Part shown: in pieces, positions 52,430-61,314 of the stretch
How positions within the stretch are numbered: the stretch's first letter is position 1
Layout: each line of letters starts with the position of its first letter
Assembly (NCBI RefSeq): GCF_900215435.1
Contig: NZ_OCMY01000001.1
Span: forward strand, 4,092,001-4,156,000
Direction of reading: 5' to 3'
From: Candidatus Pantoea floridensis
GTDB taxonomy: Bacteria > Pseudomonadota > Gammaproteobacteria > Enterobacterales > Enterobacteriaceae
Length of the DNA: 64,000 nt
Program-made: the position numbers and the translations under genes
The notes under the pieces: generated by a model
Database searches by the model: none
What the model was told of the DNA's origin: nothing
Seen by the model: the letters and a program-made list of their open reading frames with translations, nothing else

Positions 52430-53408
52430 CTCTCTCATATCGCCTGTCACTCAACGCCCGCGTCAGGCCGCTTTGCTGCGCGTCGCTATCGTGCTGCCCT
52501 TTATAGCGCTGCTGCTGTTCTTTGTTATTGCCGCGCCCGCTTTCGCCACGGCCTCTAACCTGCGCAGCGTGTTGCTGAATAACGTCGCGCCGCTCGCGAT
52601 TGTCGCGCTGGCGATGACGCTGGTCACGCGTATTGGCGCGATTGATCTGTCGGTTGGCACGGCCATCGATATTGCTTGTCTGGTATTGGTGACACTGATG
52701 CTGCATCAGGTCAGTTTGCCCGTGGCGCTGATTGCCGCGATGGTTGCCGCGCTGTTGGTTGGTGTGTTTAACGCCTTTTTAGTCACGCAGCTGGGCGTGG
52801 AGCCGTTTCTCGCCACGCTGGGCACGCTGTTTATTGGACAAAGCGTGCAGCAGCTGTCATCAAACGGCGGGCAACCGATCTATCTGCTGAGCCAAAAGCT
52901 GCCCGAGGGCTTTTCCGCGATGGGGCACGGTGCATTCCTCGCCATTCCGTTGCCGCTTTGGCTGTTATTTCTGGTTGCGCTGGCGCTTTATCAACTGCTA
53001 CACCGCAGCGCTACCGGCCGATCGCTGCGGGTGATGGGTGAACAATACAGCGTGGCGCAGCACTCTGGCGTCGCGGTGAAACGGCTGACGGCAATGGCCT
53101 TTATTTTAGCCGCGTTGATTGCGGGGATCGTCGGCTTGATTCTGGCGGCCAATGTCAAAGCCTGGGTGCCGCTGTCGGGTAATGCGTACCTGCTCAACGC
53201 TATCGGCGCCAGTTTTATTGGTGCCACGTTCGCGCCATCCCGTCGGCCCAATGTCGTAGGGACGCTGCTTGGCGTCGTGCTGCTGAGCTTTATTGCCAAT
53301 GGATTACTGCTGGTCGGCTGGAATTTTTACTGGCAGCAGGTTGCCACCGGTGGATTGATTTTTATTGTGTTGGCGGTCGGCGCGTTACGCGCGCGACGTC
53401 ATGCGTGA
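52422..53408 (+). CDS. Sugar ABC importer permease 2 (RbsC-like), GTG start
   Basis: The 328-residue membrane protein starts at GTG 52422 (CGGAGAACACAAG upstream) and overlaps the first permease by eight bases. It has APLAIVALAMTLVTRIGAIDLSVGTAIDIACLVLVT, LGVEPFLATLGTLFIGQSVQQLSS and VMGEQYSVAQHSGVAVKRLTAMAFILAALIAGIVGLI. It presumably forms a heterodimer with permease 1. No kinase or catabolic gene for the substrate is attached to this operon in the window. Confidence 0.91.
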   Translation: MSDSLISPVTQRPRQAALLRVAIVLPFIALLLFFVIAAPAFATASNLRSVLLNNVAPLAIVALAMTLVTRIGAIDLSVGTAIDIACLVLVTLMLHQVSLPVALIAAMVAALLVGVFNAFLVTQLGVEPFLATLGTLFIGQSVQQLSSNGGQPIYLLSQKLPEGFSAMGHGAFLAIPLPLWLLFLVALALYQLLHRSATGRSLRVMGEQYSVAQHSGVAVKRLTAMAFILAALIAGIVGLILAANVKAWVPLSGNAYLLNAIGASFIGATFAPSRRPNVVGTLLGVVLLSFIANGLLLVGWNFYWQQVATGGLIFIVLAVGALRARRHA

Positions 53409-53416
53409 TAGCGGCA

Positions 53417-53450
53417 AACAGGAACAGCCGGAATTTCGGCTGATCCTGTT
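53417..53450. terminator. Long hairpin between convergent genes, likely bidirectional terminator
   Basis: AACAGGA-a-CAGCCG, a GAATTT loop, then CGGCTG-a-TCCTGTT: a 13-bp stem with one A-A mismatch, in the 49-bp gap between the permease and the SfnB-like gene. No strong T tract follows (CTACCTTTAG on the plus side). Confidence 0.55.
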
Positions 53451-53457
53451 GCTACCT

Positions 53458-54711
53458 TTAGCTCCAGGCATGCCGCGGCGGCGGGGTGCCGTTAAGGTAA
53501 TAATTTCCTACATGGTAATACTTCCAACGCACCGGATCGTGTAGCGTGTGCGTGCGCGCGTTGCGCCAGTGCCGGTCAAGGTTGAACTCCTGCAACGTAG
53601 AACGGGTTCCCGCCAGTTCGAACAGCTTGTTGCCGGCCAAAATGGCGATTTCGGTGGTCAGCACTTTGGCTTCTGCGGTGGCGACTGTCGCCTCAGCGAC
53701 CGTGGATTCGTCGGGCTGCTGCAGTGCCAGATCGATCGCTTGACCGGCGCGCCACAGCAGAGCTTCAGCTGCGTGTAGGCGGATTTTTAAATCACCCACC
53801 GCAGCCAGCGTAAAGTGATCATCGGATGCGCGATCTTGACCACTATCAATCCAGGGCCGTGAACGCTCGCGGATAAAATGCAGCGTGTCTTCAATGGTGC
53901 CGCGCGCAATGCCGACATCAACGGCTGCCTGAATAATCTGCGAAATCGGACCGGCTGCAGTTGGGCGCTCAAAGGCTTGAAATACAGGGATCACGCGTGA
54001 AAGCGGGGCACGCACATTATGCAACAATACCGTGCCGGATGCCGTGGTGCGCTGGCCAAAGCTCGACCAGTTATTGATGATGGTGATGCCGGGCGAGCTG
54101 CGGTCGAGGACGATAAGATGGGCGCGATCCTGTTCATCAAGCGCTACCGCGTGAATGCGATGCGCGAGTAGCGCGCCGGTGGCGTAGAATTTTTCACCGT
54201 TGATCACCACTTCATCGCCATCCTGCTTAAAGCGCGTCTGAAAATCGGCAACGGTACGCGAGTTTTTCTCAGAGAAAGCATTACCCCAGCGCAACCCGGC
54301 CAGCACTTCGCTCAGCAGCTCGTGTTTCTGCGCTTCCGTGCCATCGGCAATGAGGTGCGCGACACCCGCCAGATGGTTTTGTGGCAGCTGCCCCAGCGCA
54401 GAATCCGCCGCCGAAATGATGGCGATCACTTTCGCTACCGTCACCCAGGATACACCTGCGCCGCCCAGGTTTTTCGGGATCGCCATCGCCCACAAACCAC
54501 TTTGAGAGAATGCGTCTAACTCTTTAAGCGGCAGAATACCTTCGCGGTCACGCCGCGCGGCTTCACGGGCAAACTCGCTGGCCAGCCGCTGAGCAATCTC
54601 AATCGCCTCGGCATCATCACGAATGCGGTGAGCCGGCTCGTTAGGTAAGGGGACGGGCGCTTCGGCCTGTTGAGAATTAACCTTGAGGTTAGGGGTGGGA
54701 CTGAGCGACAT
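53458..54711 (-). CDS. SfnB/DszC-like acyl-CoA dehydrogenase-fold flavoprotein
   Basis: The 417-residue protein is of the SfnB sulfur-acquisition group: LPLKELDAFSQSGLWAMAIPKNLGGAGVSWVTVAKVIAIISAADSALGQLPQNHLAGVAHL, NGEKFYATGALLAHRIHAVAL, NNWSSFGQRTTASGTVLLHNVRAP, and a C-terminal FELAGTRSTLQEFNLDRHWRNARTHTLHDPVRWKYYHVGNYYLNG. SfnB-type proteins are linked to use of dimethylsulfone and other organosulfur sources under sulfate limitation. It is a clear paralogue in type of the protein at 33867 but encoded 18 kb away and alone. It is convergent with the sugar importer and its natural partner genes are not adjacent. Confidence 0.9.
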   Translation of the reverse strand: MSLSPTPNLKVNSQQAEAPVPLPNEPAHRIRDDAEAIEIAQRLASEFAREAARRDREGILPLKELDAFSQSGLWAMAIPKNLGGAGVSWVTVAKVIAIISAADSALGQLPQNHLAGVAHLIADGTEAQKHELLSEVLAGLRWGNAFSEKNSRTVADFQTRFKQDGDEVVINGEKFYATGALLAHRIHAVALDEQDRAHLIVLDRSSPGITIINNWSSFGQRTTASGTVLLHNVRAPLSRVIPVFQAFERPTAAGPISQIIQAAVDVGIARGTIEDTLHFIRERSRPWIDSGQDRASDDHFTLAAVGDLKIRLHAAEALLWRAGQAIDLALQQPDESTVAEATVATAEAKVLTTEIAILAGNKLFELAGTRSTLQEFNLDRHWRNARTHTLHDPVRWKYYHVGNYYLNGTPPPRHAWS

Positions 54712-54821
54712 GAGAACTCCCGGTAATTACGCTATAGGGAAAAATATCTTCTCATGCGCTCAGTTCACGCCATATCTCAATTGCAGCTATGCAAAGTGAA
54801 AAATGGCGTTAACACAACGGG

Positions 54822-55850
54822 TTACTGCGCAACTTTAACCACGGTTTTGCCGAAATTTTTGCCCTTCAGCATATCGAAAAAGGCCTGTGGCGCATTTTCT
54901 AAACCTTCAATCATGTGCTCGCGGTAGTGAATTTTTTGCTGCTCTACCAGCGGCGTCATCGCTTTGAGGAATTCAGGATAATGATCGCCGTAATCCTGGA
55001 AGATGATAAAGCCCTGCATACGAATGCGCCGCTTGAGGATGCCGCCCATGATCTGTGGTGTGCGATCCGGCCCTGGCGGTAATTCACGGCTGCTGTAACC
55101 GGAAACCAACCCGCATACCGGCACGCGTGCTGCGGTGTTTAGCAGGGGGAATACCGCATCAAAGACCTTGCCTCCGACATTCTCGAAATAGATATCGATG
55201 CCATCCGGGCAGGCCGCTGCCAATTGCTCAGCAAAGTCGTCGCGGTGATGATCGATGCAGGCGGAGAAACCCAGTTTCTCAATGGCGTAGCGACATTTCT
55301 CCTCGCCACCAGCCACACCCACCACGTGACAGCCCTTCAGTTTACCAAGCTGACCAACCGTAGCCCCAACCGGGCCGGTTGCCGCTGCAACCACCAGCGT
55401 TTCACCCGCTTTAGGCTGGCCGATATCCATCAATCCCATATAGGCAGTAAATCCTGGCATACCGAGAATGCCCAGTGCCCAAGAGGGATGGGGCAAATCG
55501 CCCAGCTTCGCCACGCCGCTGCCGTCAGAGACCGCATAGCTTTGCCAGCCGCTTTGCGCCAGCACCACGTCACCTTGCTTAAAATCGGCATGTTTAGACT
55601 CAGCGACTTCGCTCACGGTGCCGCCGACCATGGGCTGATCGATCTGCGCCGGTGCGGCATAAGATTTGCTGTCATCCATGCGCCCGCGCATGTAGGGATC
55701 GAGCGATAAGTACAGCGTGCGCAGCAGGATCTCACCGTCCTTCAGTTCAGGAATGGGCTGTTCAACCAAGCGAAAATTCTCTTTTACCGGTTCGCCTTCA
55801 GGACGTGAAGCGAGCAGCCAAGCCTGGTTGCGTTGATTGGATTGCGACAT
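54822..55850 (-). CDS. curA: NADPH-dependent curcumin/2-alkenal reductase CurA
   Basis: The 342-residue medium-chain reductase closely follows E. coli CurA (YncB): NQAWLLASRPEGEPVKENFRLVEQPIPELKDGEILLRTLYLSLDPYMRGRM, AATGPVGATVGQLGKLKGCHVVGVAGGEEKCRYAIEKLGF, DIYFENVGGKVFDAVFPLLN. It lacks the zinc ligands of alcohol dehydrogenases and reduces the double bond of alkenones with NADPH. The ATG at 55850 has GAGG upstream; the frame is open further back to 55973 but without family sequence. Confidence 0.93.
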   Translation of the reverse strand: MSQSNQRNQAWLLASRPEGEPVKENFRLVEQPIPELKDGEILLRTLYLSLDPYMRGRMDDSKSYAAPAQIDQPMVGGTVSEVAESKHADFKQGDVVLAQSGWQSYAVSDGSGVAKLGDLPHPSWALGILGMPGFTAYMGLMDIGQPKAGETLVVAAATGPVGATVGQLGKLKGCHVVGVAGGEEKCRYAIEKLGFSACIDHHRDDFAEQLAAACPDGIDIYFENVGGKVFDAVFPLLNTAARVPVCGLVSGYSSRELPPGPDRTPQIMGGILKRRIRMQGFIIFQDYGDHYPEFLKAMTPLVEQQKIHYREHMIEGLENAPQAFFDMLKGKNFGKTVVKVAQ

Positions 55851-56130
55851 TGATTTACCTCTATCAGCGTTTTTCACGTCAGGCAAGTGTAGACGAGGAT
55901 ACCTTTCGTAGGTTGTGTATTGATGCCGCGCTAACAGCCGTGCAGAGGATTTATCGAGTGAGCCAGCGCACAAACCTGCGCTAAAATTTTGTGTTGCGAG
56001 TTAACGTAACAACATGATTTTTGTGATGCGCAGGGCATTTGCCCAATCGGTATCAGGCAATCTCCTATACCGGAGACGCTATTCAACTACCTATACCTAT
56101 AGCGGTGCTTTTATCCCTACAGGTGACGCT
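55851..56130. promoter_or_regulatory. Divergent intergenic region upstream of curA and the lactonase gene
   Basis: No gene is supported here. Small inverted repeats are visible, GGGCA-TT-TGCCC at 56033-56044 and CTCC-TATACC-GGAG just after it, in the likely lactonase promoter zone. No consensus promoter could be fixed. Confidence 0.3.
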
Positions 56131-56187
56131 ATGACACGACATCAAGAAAAACCCACCCCCGATCAAGAGGCGCAGCGAGCAGCATGA
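56131..56187 (+). CDS. Possible 18-residue leader peptide coupled to the lactonase gene
   Basis: MTRHQEKPTPDQEAQRAA has AGGTGA five bases before its ATG and ends in TGA overlapping the lactonase ATG (ATGA). The peptide is hydrophilic and unlike anything recognised. The lactonase has only a poor ribosome site of its own (GCGAGCAGC), so it may depend on translation of this short ORF. Confidence 0.4.
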   Translation: MTRHQEKPTPDQEAQRAA

Positions 56188-57302
56188 AAAACCTATTCCG
56201 CGCGGCGACGCTCTTAGCCACCATGACCGCAAGTGTGCCCTTGCTGGCGCACACTTTCGTTTATGTTTCAGAAGCCGATGATGGCACCATTGCGCGCTAC
56301 GCCCTCAACGAGCAAACCGGCGCGCTGCAACTGCTGGGCCACACCCACGCCGGTGGCAAAGTGATGCCGATGACGCTGAGCGCCGATCATAAACATCTGT
56401 ATGCGGCAATTCGCAGTAAACCGCTGCAACTGGTGAGCTGGGACATTGACCGCAATAGCGGCGATCTACATCAATCTATCTCGGTGACGGCTGCGGCCAG
56501 TTATCCCTATATTAGTACTGACCGACAGGGGCGCTTTCTGCTTGGGGCATCCTATGATGGTGACGTAGTGCACGTTTATCGTCTGACAAGCGATGGCAAA
56601 CTCACTGCGCCGCCGGTCGGCAGCTATAAAACCGGGCACGCGGCGCATTCGGTGATTGTGGATGCAAGCGGCGAAAACGCGTATGTCGGCAATCTCGGCA
56701 CCGATCGCGTGTTACAGCTGAAACTGAGCAAAGAGGGTGAACTGACGGCGCTCGGCAACGGCTACGTCAAAACGGCTGTTGATAACGGGCCACGCCATTC
56801 AGTGCTATCACCGGATAATCGCTATATCTATAACATTGGCGAAATGGGCGGCATCATCACGCAATTCCGCCGGGAGCCAGGCGGTGAGCTGGTTAAGGTG
56901 GCAGAAATGCCTAACGCCGTTGCCGCGCAATACAGACTTGCGCATGGACGTGAGCGTCCACCGGGCTATAGCGATACCACGCCACGCATCTGGTCTGCCG
57001 ATATTCGTCTTACGCCAGATGGACGTTTTCTGTATGTCAGCGAACGCACCAGCAGCACCATTAGCGGTTATCGGGTGAGTAAAGCCGATGGGAAATTGTC
57101 GCTGATTGATAGCTGGCAGGTAGAGAAACAGCCGCGCGGGATAGCGATTACATCCGATGGTCGCTGGCTAATCGCCAGTGGTGAGAAGAGTGCGGTTATC
57201 GGCAGCTATGCCATTGAAGCAGGAAGCGGGGAGCTTAAGCGAGTGAGTGAAGCAGCCGCTGGCGGCGATGCTAATTGGGTGACGACGGTAACGTATAACT
57301 AG
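56184..57302 (+). CDS. Exported beta-propeller lactonase-family protein
   Basis: The 372-residue protein has a Sec signal peptide (MKNLFRAATLLATMTASVPLLAHT). A seven-bladed lactonase-type propeller follows, with repeating FVYVSEADDGTIARYALNEQTGALQLLGH, YPYISTDRQGRFLLGASYDGDVVHVYRL, AHSVIVDASGENAYVGNLGTDRVLQLKL, PRHSVLSPDNRYIYNIGEMGG and ADIRLTPDGRFLYVSERTSSTISGYRV blades. It resembles cytoplasmic 6-phosphogluconolactonase (Pgl/YbhE), but export argues for another substrate in the periplasm. Its function is unknown. Confidence 0.87.
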   Translation: MKNLFRAATLLATMTASVPLLAHTFVYVSEADDGTIARYALNEQTGALQLLGHTHAGGKVMPMTLSADHKHLYAAIRSKPLQLVSWDIDRNSGDLHQSISVTAAASYPYISTDRQGRFLLGASYDGDVVHVYRLTSDGKLTAPPVGSYKTGHAAHSVIVDASGENAYVGNLGTDRVLQLKLSKEGELTALGNGYVKTAVDNGPRHSVLSPDNRYIYNIGEMGGIITQFRREPGGELVKVAEMPNAVAAQYRLAHGRERPPGYSDTTPRIWSADIRLTPDGRFLYVSERTSSTISGYRVSKADGKLSLIDSWQVEKQPRGIAITSDGRWLIASGEKSAVIGSYAIEAGSGELKRVSEAAAGGDANWVTTVTYN

Positions 57303-57318
57303 CCTCGTGAACGCTGCA

Positions 57319-57338
57319 GGTGCGCAGAAATGCGCACC
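57319..57338. repeat. Hairpin of the REP-like family
   Basis: GGTGCGCA-GAAA-TGCGCACC is an 8-bp stem in the 47-bp gap between the converging lactonase and cupin genes. Its arms match the GGTGCGCAT module of the elements at 11994 and 62274. Confidence 0.6.
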
Positions 57339-57349
57339 CGACAGCCACT

Positions 57350-57757
57350 TCAGGACAACTGTTGATATTCATCATCCGCAACAGGCTCCAGCCATTCGTT
57401 GGAGGCGCCCTCGGCCGGAACAGCGATAGCAATGTGAGCAAACCAGCTATCTGCCGCCGCACCATGCCAATGCTTTAATCCTGCAGGAATGTTAACCACA
57501 TCGCCCGCAACCAGCTGACGGGCTGGCTGATTCCACGCCTGATACCACCCGCGTCCCCCCGTGACCAATAAGATCTGGCCACCACCGTGATGAATATGCC
57601 AGTTATTACGGCAGGCGGGTTCAAATACCACATTACCAATGGTAACGCCTTCCGTTGTCAGCATGTTCAGGTAACTTGTGCCGGTAAAATATTGCGCAAG
57701 CGCTTCATTTTTCGGCCCTTTCGGGAATATGCCATTGCCATCAAATTGTTCGTTCAT
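57350..57757 (-). CDS. Small cupin-domain protein
   Basis: The 135-residue single-domain cupin has two conserved motifs. The first holds metal-binding His residues in NNWHIHHGGGQILLVTGGRGWYQAWNQPARQLVAGDVVNIPAG; the second is KHWHGAAADSWFAHIAI. Similar proteins lie next to carboxymuconolactone-decarboxylase-like or reductase genes and have no proven activity. The ATG at 57757 has GGAGAT upstream; four more codons in frame are possible. Confidence 0.87.
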   Translation of the reverse strand: MNEQFDGNGIFPKGPKNEALAQYFTGTSYLNMLTTEGVTIGNVVFEPACRNNWHIHHGGGQILLVTGGRGWYQAWNQPARQLVAGDVVNIPAGLKHWHGAAADSWFAHIAIAVPAEGASNEWLEPVADDEYQQLS

Positions 57758-57874
57758 CTTTATCTCCATTTGTGCAGCGTGGATAAAGTGTAGAGGTTGG
57801 CTGATTAAATGATAATGCGCTCAAAGCCGAATACACTTGTGAGCGCGATTCATTAATTCCTCGATGTGACAATG

Positions 57875-59304
57875 TCACGCAATGGGATAAATTGATTGTT
57901 TTAGGGTGCCACGACGATCAAACTTTTTCGCGCTTAGCCACAGCAGGGCTGTCACAAACCAACCGATAATCCAGGACACGTCATTACCCGCAAAAATCCA
58001 GGTTAATGAGCCATGATGGAGCGGGCTATCAATGAACGGCAACTGTACCAGCACGCCGCAGAAGTAGACAATAATGCCTGCCCAATTCCAGCGAGCGTAA
58101 CGGCCATGCGGTTGCGACAGCGCCGGTACATCCACTTTGCCTTTGGTAATAAGATAGAAATCGGTCAGGCTTATGGCACTCCACGGCACGAAAAAGGCCA
58201 GTAAAAACAGCAGAAAATGCGTGAAGGATTTGAGGAATGCCGGTTCGCTGATGAGGGCAATAACGCAGGAAACCGCTACCATCAGCACCACAAAGAGTAT
58301 ACGGCCGCCACGACTGAGCGATGTCTTCTGACGGAACCCCGAAACGATAGTCGTCAACGACATAAAACTGCCGTAAGCATTCAGCGTGGTGAAGGTGATT
58401 TTGCCGAAGCAGATGGCAAAATAGATCACCATCGCCATCGTCGCGCTACTGCCTAAACTCACGATATAGCCGACCTCATTCCCTGGAAACGCTTTGCCGG
58501 CAATGGCCGCGACGATGACGCCCAATGTCATGGATGCCTGAGTGCCCAATACGGTACCAAAGAACACCGAGCTGAAGAGTTTTTTCGCCGAGACATTGGT
58601 GGGTAAATAGCGAGAATAGTCAGAGACATAAGGACAGAACGCAATTTGCCACGATGATGATAGCGAAACGGCAAGCAGGAAATTAGCAATCGTGAAGTGC
58701 TGGTTTTGCCACACGGCGCTAAGGTCATGTGTGGAAAGCAGGGTGATAAACAGATATACAAAGGCCAGCACGCCGATAACGCTGGCCACTTTTCCCAGCT
58801 TGTGAATCACACGATAACCCAGCACCGCAATGACAACGATGATCGCGCTGAACAAGATCATCCCGGTCGCATTGCTGGTATTGATGAGTTTGGCGAGTGC
58901 CTGACCCGCTAACACCGTGCCGCTGGCAGAAAAGCCGACGTACATAATACAAACCAGCACCAGGGGAATGACCGCGCCATATACCCCAAACTGCATGCGG
59001 CTGGTGATCATCTGCGGCAATCCCAGGCGCGGTCCCTGAATGGCATGCAATGACATGATCGCGGCGCCGACAACCTGGCCAACCAGTAAGCCAATAATCG
59101 ACCACACAACATCGCCCCCAAAACCACCGCCAGCGCACCCGTCACGATAGCGGTGATTTGCAAGTTGCCGCCGAACCATAACGTGAACTGGCTAAACGGA
59201 TGTCCGTGGCGTTCGCTCGCGGGAATGTAATCGATAGAGCGTGTTTCTGACAGGCGCTGTTTGTCCGCGCCGCGGTAATCTGCTGCAGGTGATTCGGCTG
59301 ACAT
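57875..59304 (-). pseudogene. NCS1 (cytosine/purine permease-like) transporter with a -1 frameshift near 59115-59119
   Basis: From ATG 59304 (GAGGAAACT upstream) the first frame gives MSAESPAADYRGADKQRLSETR, SIDYIPASERHG and QFTLWFGGNLQITAIVTGALAVVLGA, then leaves the family. Another frame resumes with GDVVWSIIGLLVGQVVGAAIMSLHAIQGPRLGLPQMITSRMQFG and runs to the usual end. One base added to the five-G run (plus-strand C at 59115-59119) joins them as ...AVVLGGDVVWSI, a protein of about 476 residues. The family imports cytosine, purines, allantoin or hydantoins. A perfect palindrome lies upstream. As with the binding protein at 36330, the break is in a C/G tract, so a sequencing error is possible. 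Confidence 0.85.
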
Positions 59305-59369
59305 AGTTTCCTCGCTGAAGCGTCAAAATGGGGTCATTAATTGTTGGTATGGTGTGAATTATCCTGGCA

Positions 59370-59389
59370 CTACATGTATATACATGTAG
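59370..59389. promoter_or_regulatory. Perfect 20-bp palindrome upstream of the NCS1 transporter
   Basis: CTACATGTATATACATGTAG is fully self-complementary and lies 66 bp upstream of the transporter start. Palindromes with ATGTATATACAT cores suit GntR-type regulators. No regulator gene is adjacent, so the factor must be encoded elsewhere. The rest of the gap to 59607 shows nothing else clear. Confidence 0.65.
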
Positions 59390-59607
59390 CGATATTGTCA
59401 TGAGGATTGGAAACATACAACACCATCAACCATTGGAAAATGTGATGACGCGGGCAAGGTTAATAAGTTGTTAAGCAGGCAAGGTTGTGCGGAATAAGAG
59501 GGCGGAAATGTCCATGTTGAGATGACGTCGCTACGTGAATTCTGTGAAAAAAGCAGGGGGATTGTGGCTGAGATTTCACGTAGCGCTGCCGACTACATCG
59601 GCAAAAA

Positions 59608-59889
59608 TTAACTGTTACGACCTGTTGTCCAGGGATTGGGGGCGATGTCACCCTCATTCTCCGATCTGAAATCATCCAATGAGTCCAGATAAAGCGCTTC
59701 AACTTCCGCGCGCGCCCAGGGCGTCCGTCGTAAAAATTTCAGGCTTGATTTGACGCTAGGATCGCTTTTGAAACAGTTGATATTGATAAGCTTGCCCAGC
59801 TTATCCCAGCCATAATGTGCGACCAGCGCGTTAATTTGCATCTCAAGCGTTACGCCGTGCAAGGGATCTTTGGAGCGATGATCGTTCAT
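59608..59889 (-). CDS. VF530-family small DNA-binding protein (DUF2132)
   Basis: The 93-residue product has the family pattern KDPLHGVTLEMQINALVAHYGWDKLGKLININCFKSDPSVKSSLKFLRRTPWARAEVEALYL. VF530-type proteins have a small helical fold reported to bind DNA; the cellular role is not established. AAGGA precedes the ATG at 59889. The gene stands alone. Confidence 0.9.
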   Translation of the reverse strand: MNDHRSKDPLHGVTLEMQINALVAHYGWDKLGKLININCFKSDPSVKSSLKFLRRTPWARAEVEALYLDSLDDFRSENEGDIAPNPWTTGRNS

Positions 59890-60024
59890 GGAAAATCCTT
59901 AAAAAGTTGACGGGGAAGGTTACAAGAAAGCCGGGCAAGCGGCAATCCTACGATCTTCATTACCGGTAAATCCACTTCAATGCTGTACACTTGTCGCTGT
60001 GATTTTACTAATGGACGATACGCT

Positions 60025-60333
60025 ATGAACGACAAGAAAATGATTTCCATCGATCAGTTCACTCTTTCTGAACGTGTGGCGGTAGAAGAAGCCTTTAAAG
60101 GTTTGCTCGAAAAGTATCGCCAGCGCACGGGCAAAGAGCCGGACGCGAAGAAAGAAAAAGAGTTCACGGCGGAAGCCAGACAACAGATCATGACGGCAAA
60201 GTTAGCAAAAGAGAAAGCACTGGCTGATAAAGCAAAGAAAACGCCAACGCGCAGGAAGAAACCTGAATCGCTCAAAGAGAGCGAAGTCAGTGATTTCAAC
60301 TGGAAGGCATCCGTCATAAAAGGGCGCAGATAG
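60025..60333 (+). CDS. Small Lys-rich conserved hypothetical protein
   Basis: The 102-residue charged protein begins MNDKKMISIDQFTLSERVAVEEAFKGLLEKYRQRTGKEPDAKKEKEFTAEARQQI. A Lys-rich helical stretch and basic tail follow (KAKKTPTRRKKPESL). The N-terminal half looks helical and the C-terminus is probably disordered or nucleic-acid binding. I do not recognise a family. The ATG at 60025 is preceded by GGACGATACGCT, a weak ribosome site. Fifteen more codons upstream are open but unlikely. Confidence 0.65.
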   Translation: MNDKKMISIDQFTLSERVAVEEAFKGLLEKYRQRTGKEPDAKKEKEFTAEARQQIMTAKLAKEKALADKAKKTPTRRKKPESLKESEVSDFNWKASVIKGRR

Positions 60334-60352
60334 CGCTATTGCTGCTGCACCG

Positions 60353-61012
60353 TTAACTGAGCAATCCGGCACCCACGTTAACCGATAATCCCAAAATCGC
60401 CAGATTGAAGATAAACGAGATGACGGATTGCAGCAGCGTAATCTTGCGCATTTCAGTGGTTCCCGTTGCAACATCAGCCGTTTGTGACGCGACGGCGATG
60501 GTGAAGGCGAAATAGAGAAAGTCCCAATAATCAGGATCGTCGGGCTTTTCCGGGAAGATCATCGGTGTGACATCTTTGCTGCGATGCAGATAGTGATGAT
60601 GCGCATAATGCATCGCGAAGGAGCTGGGCAGCAGTGCCCATGAAACGACGAGCGTCATTGCTGTCAGTAATAAATGAAGCACGCGCGGCGTTCCAGTGAG
60701 ATGGTGCAACGATGAGAGCTCACTCAGAATCGCCACAATGCTGACCATACAGGCAATGATAACCATGCCCAGCACCAGCGCAGCGCTTTGATCCTGCATT
60801 TTGGCGATATGCTGAATATCCTTCACTTCAGTACGCAACATGCGAAACCAGATAAAAATCAGGTACAACCACGCCAAAACATTCCAGCCAATCAACAGGC
60901 GTTGCAAAGTGCCAAGCTGAGCGGGAAGAACGTAATAGCAAATGAAGCCGGCAATAATTGAGATCAGTAATCGCAGCCGAGCGAAGAGGTGAGTCGTTAG
61001 CGAAGAGCCCAT
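60353..61012 (-). CDS. DUF1345 inner-membrane protein
   Basis: The 219-residue protein has about five hydrophobic segments. The DUF1345 block near the C-terminus reads FAMHYAHHHYLHRSKDVTPMIFPEKPDDPDYWDFLYFAFTIAVASQTADVATGTTEMRKITLLQSVISFIFN, followed by a last helix. The YWDFLYFAFTIA..QTAD segment resembles the pore region of two-helix cation channels, so a channel-like function has some appeal. None is established for the family that I know of. Confidence 0.88.
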   Translation of the reverse strand: MGSSLTTHLFARLRLLISIIAGFICYYVLPAQLGTLQRLLIGWNVLAWLYLIFIWFRMLRTEVKDIQHIAKMQDQSAALVLGMVIIACMVSIVAILSELSSLHHLTGTPRVLHLLLTAMTLVVSWALLPSSFAMHYAHHHYLHRSKDVTPMIFPEKPDDPDYWDFLYFAFTIAVASQTADVATGTTEMRKITLLQSVISFIFNLAILGLSVNVGAGLLS

Positions 61013-61314
61013 GAGATAAGTTGTTCTGCGTGAGGTAGATGGGTTTAAATGTAGACGAAGGCGCTGCTAAGGTCTTGTTTTTAGCGCCAGGCTTAGCAAT
61101 TATTCCGCCCGTTTGAGGCCGTTCATAGCGGGCGTTATTGAACCAATTCATGTAACTGTTATTGATGCATGAAATGCAGCGTGTTATATATCATCAAAGA
61201 TCTCTCATCGCCTGGGAGCATTCCTGTCGTGACATCCAACATCTGATCCAGCGAGGTTTCGCCTTGAATGACGATAAGATAACCATCGGCCTGAATGCCA
61301 ATATCACACCGTTT

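Noticed and set aside
61162..61314. 51-residue upstream extension of the methyltransferase
   Set aside because: The conserved family start is at 61315 and the extension shows no domain. It is kept as a possible alternative because the ribosome site at 61315 is weak.
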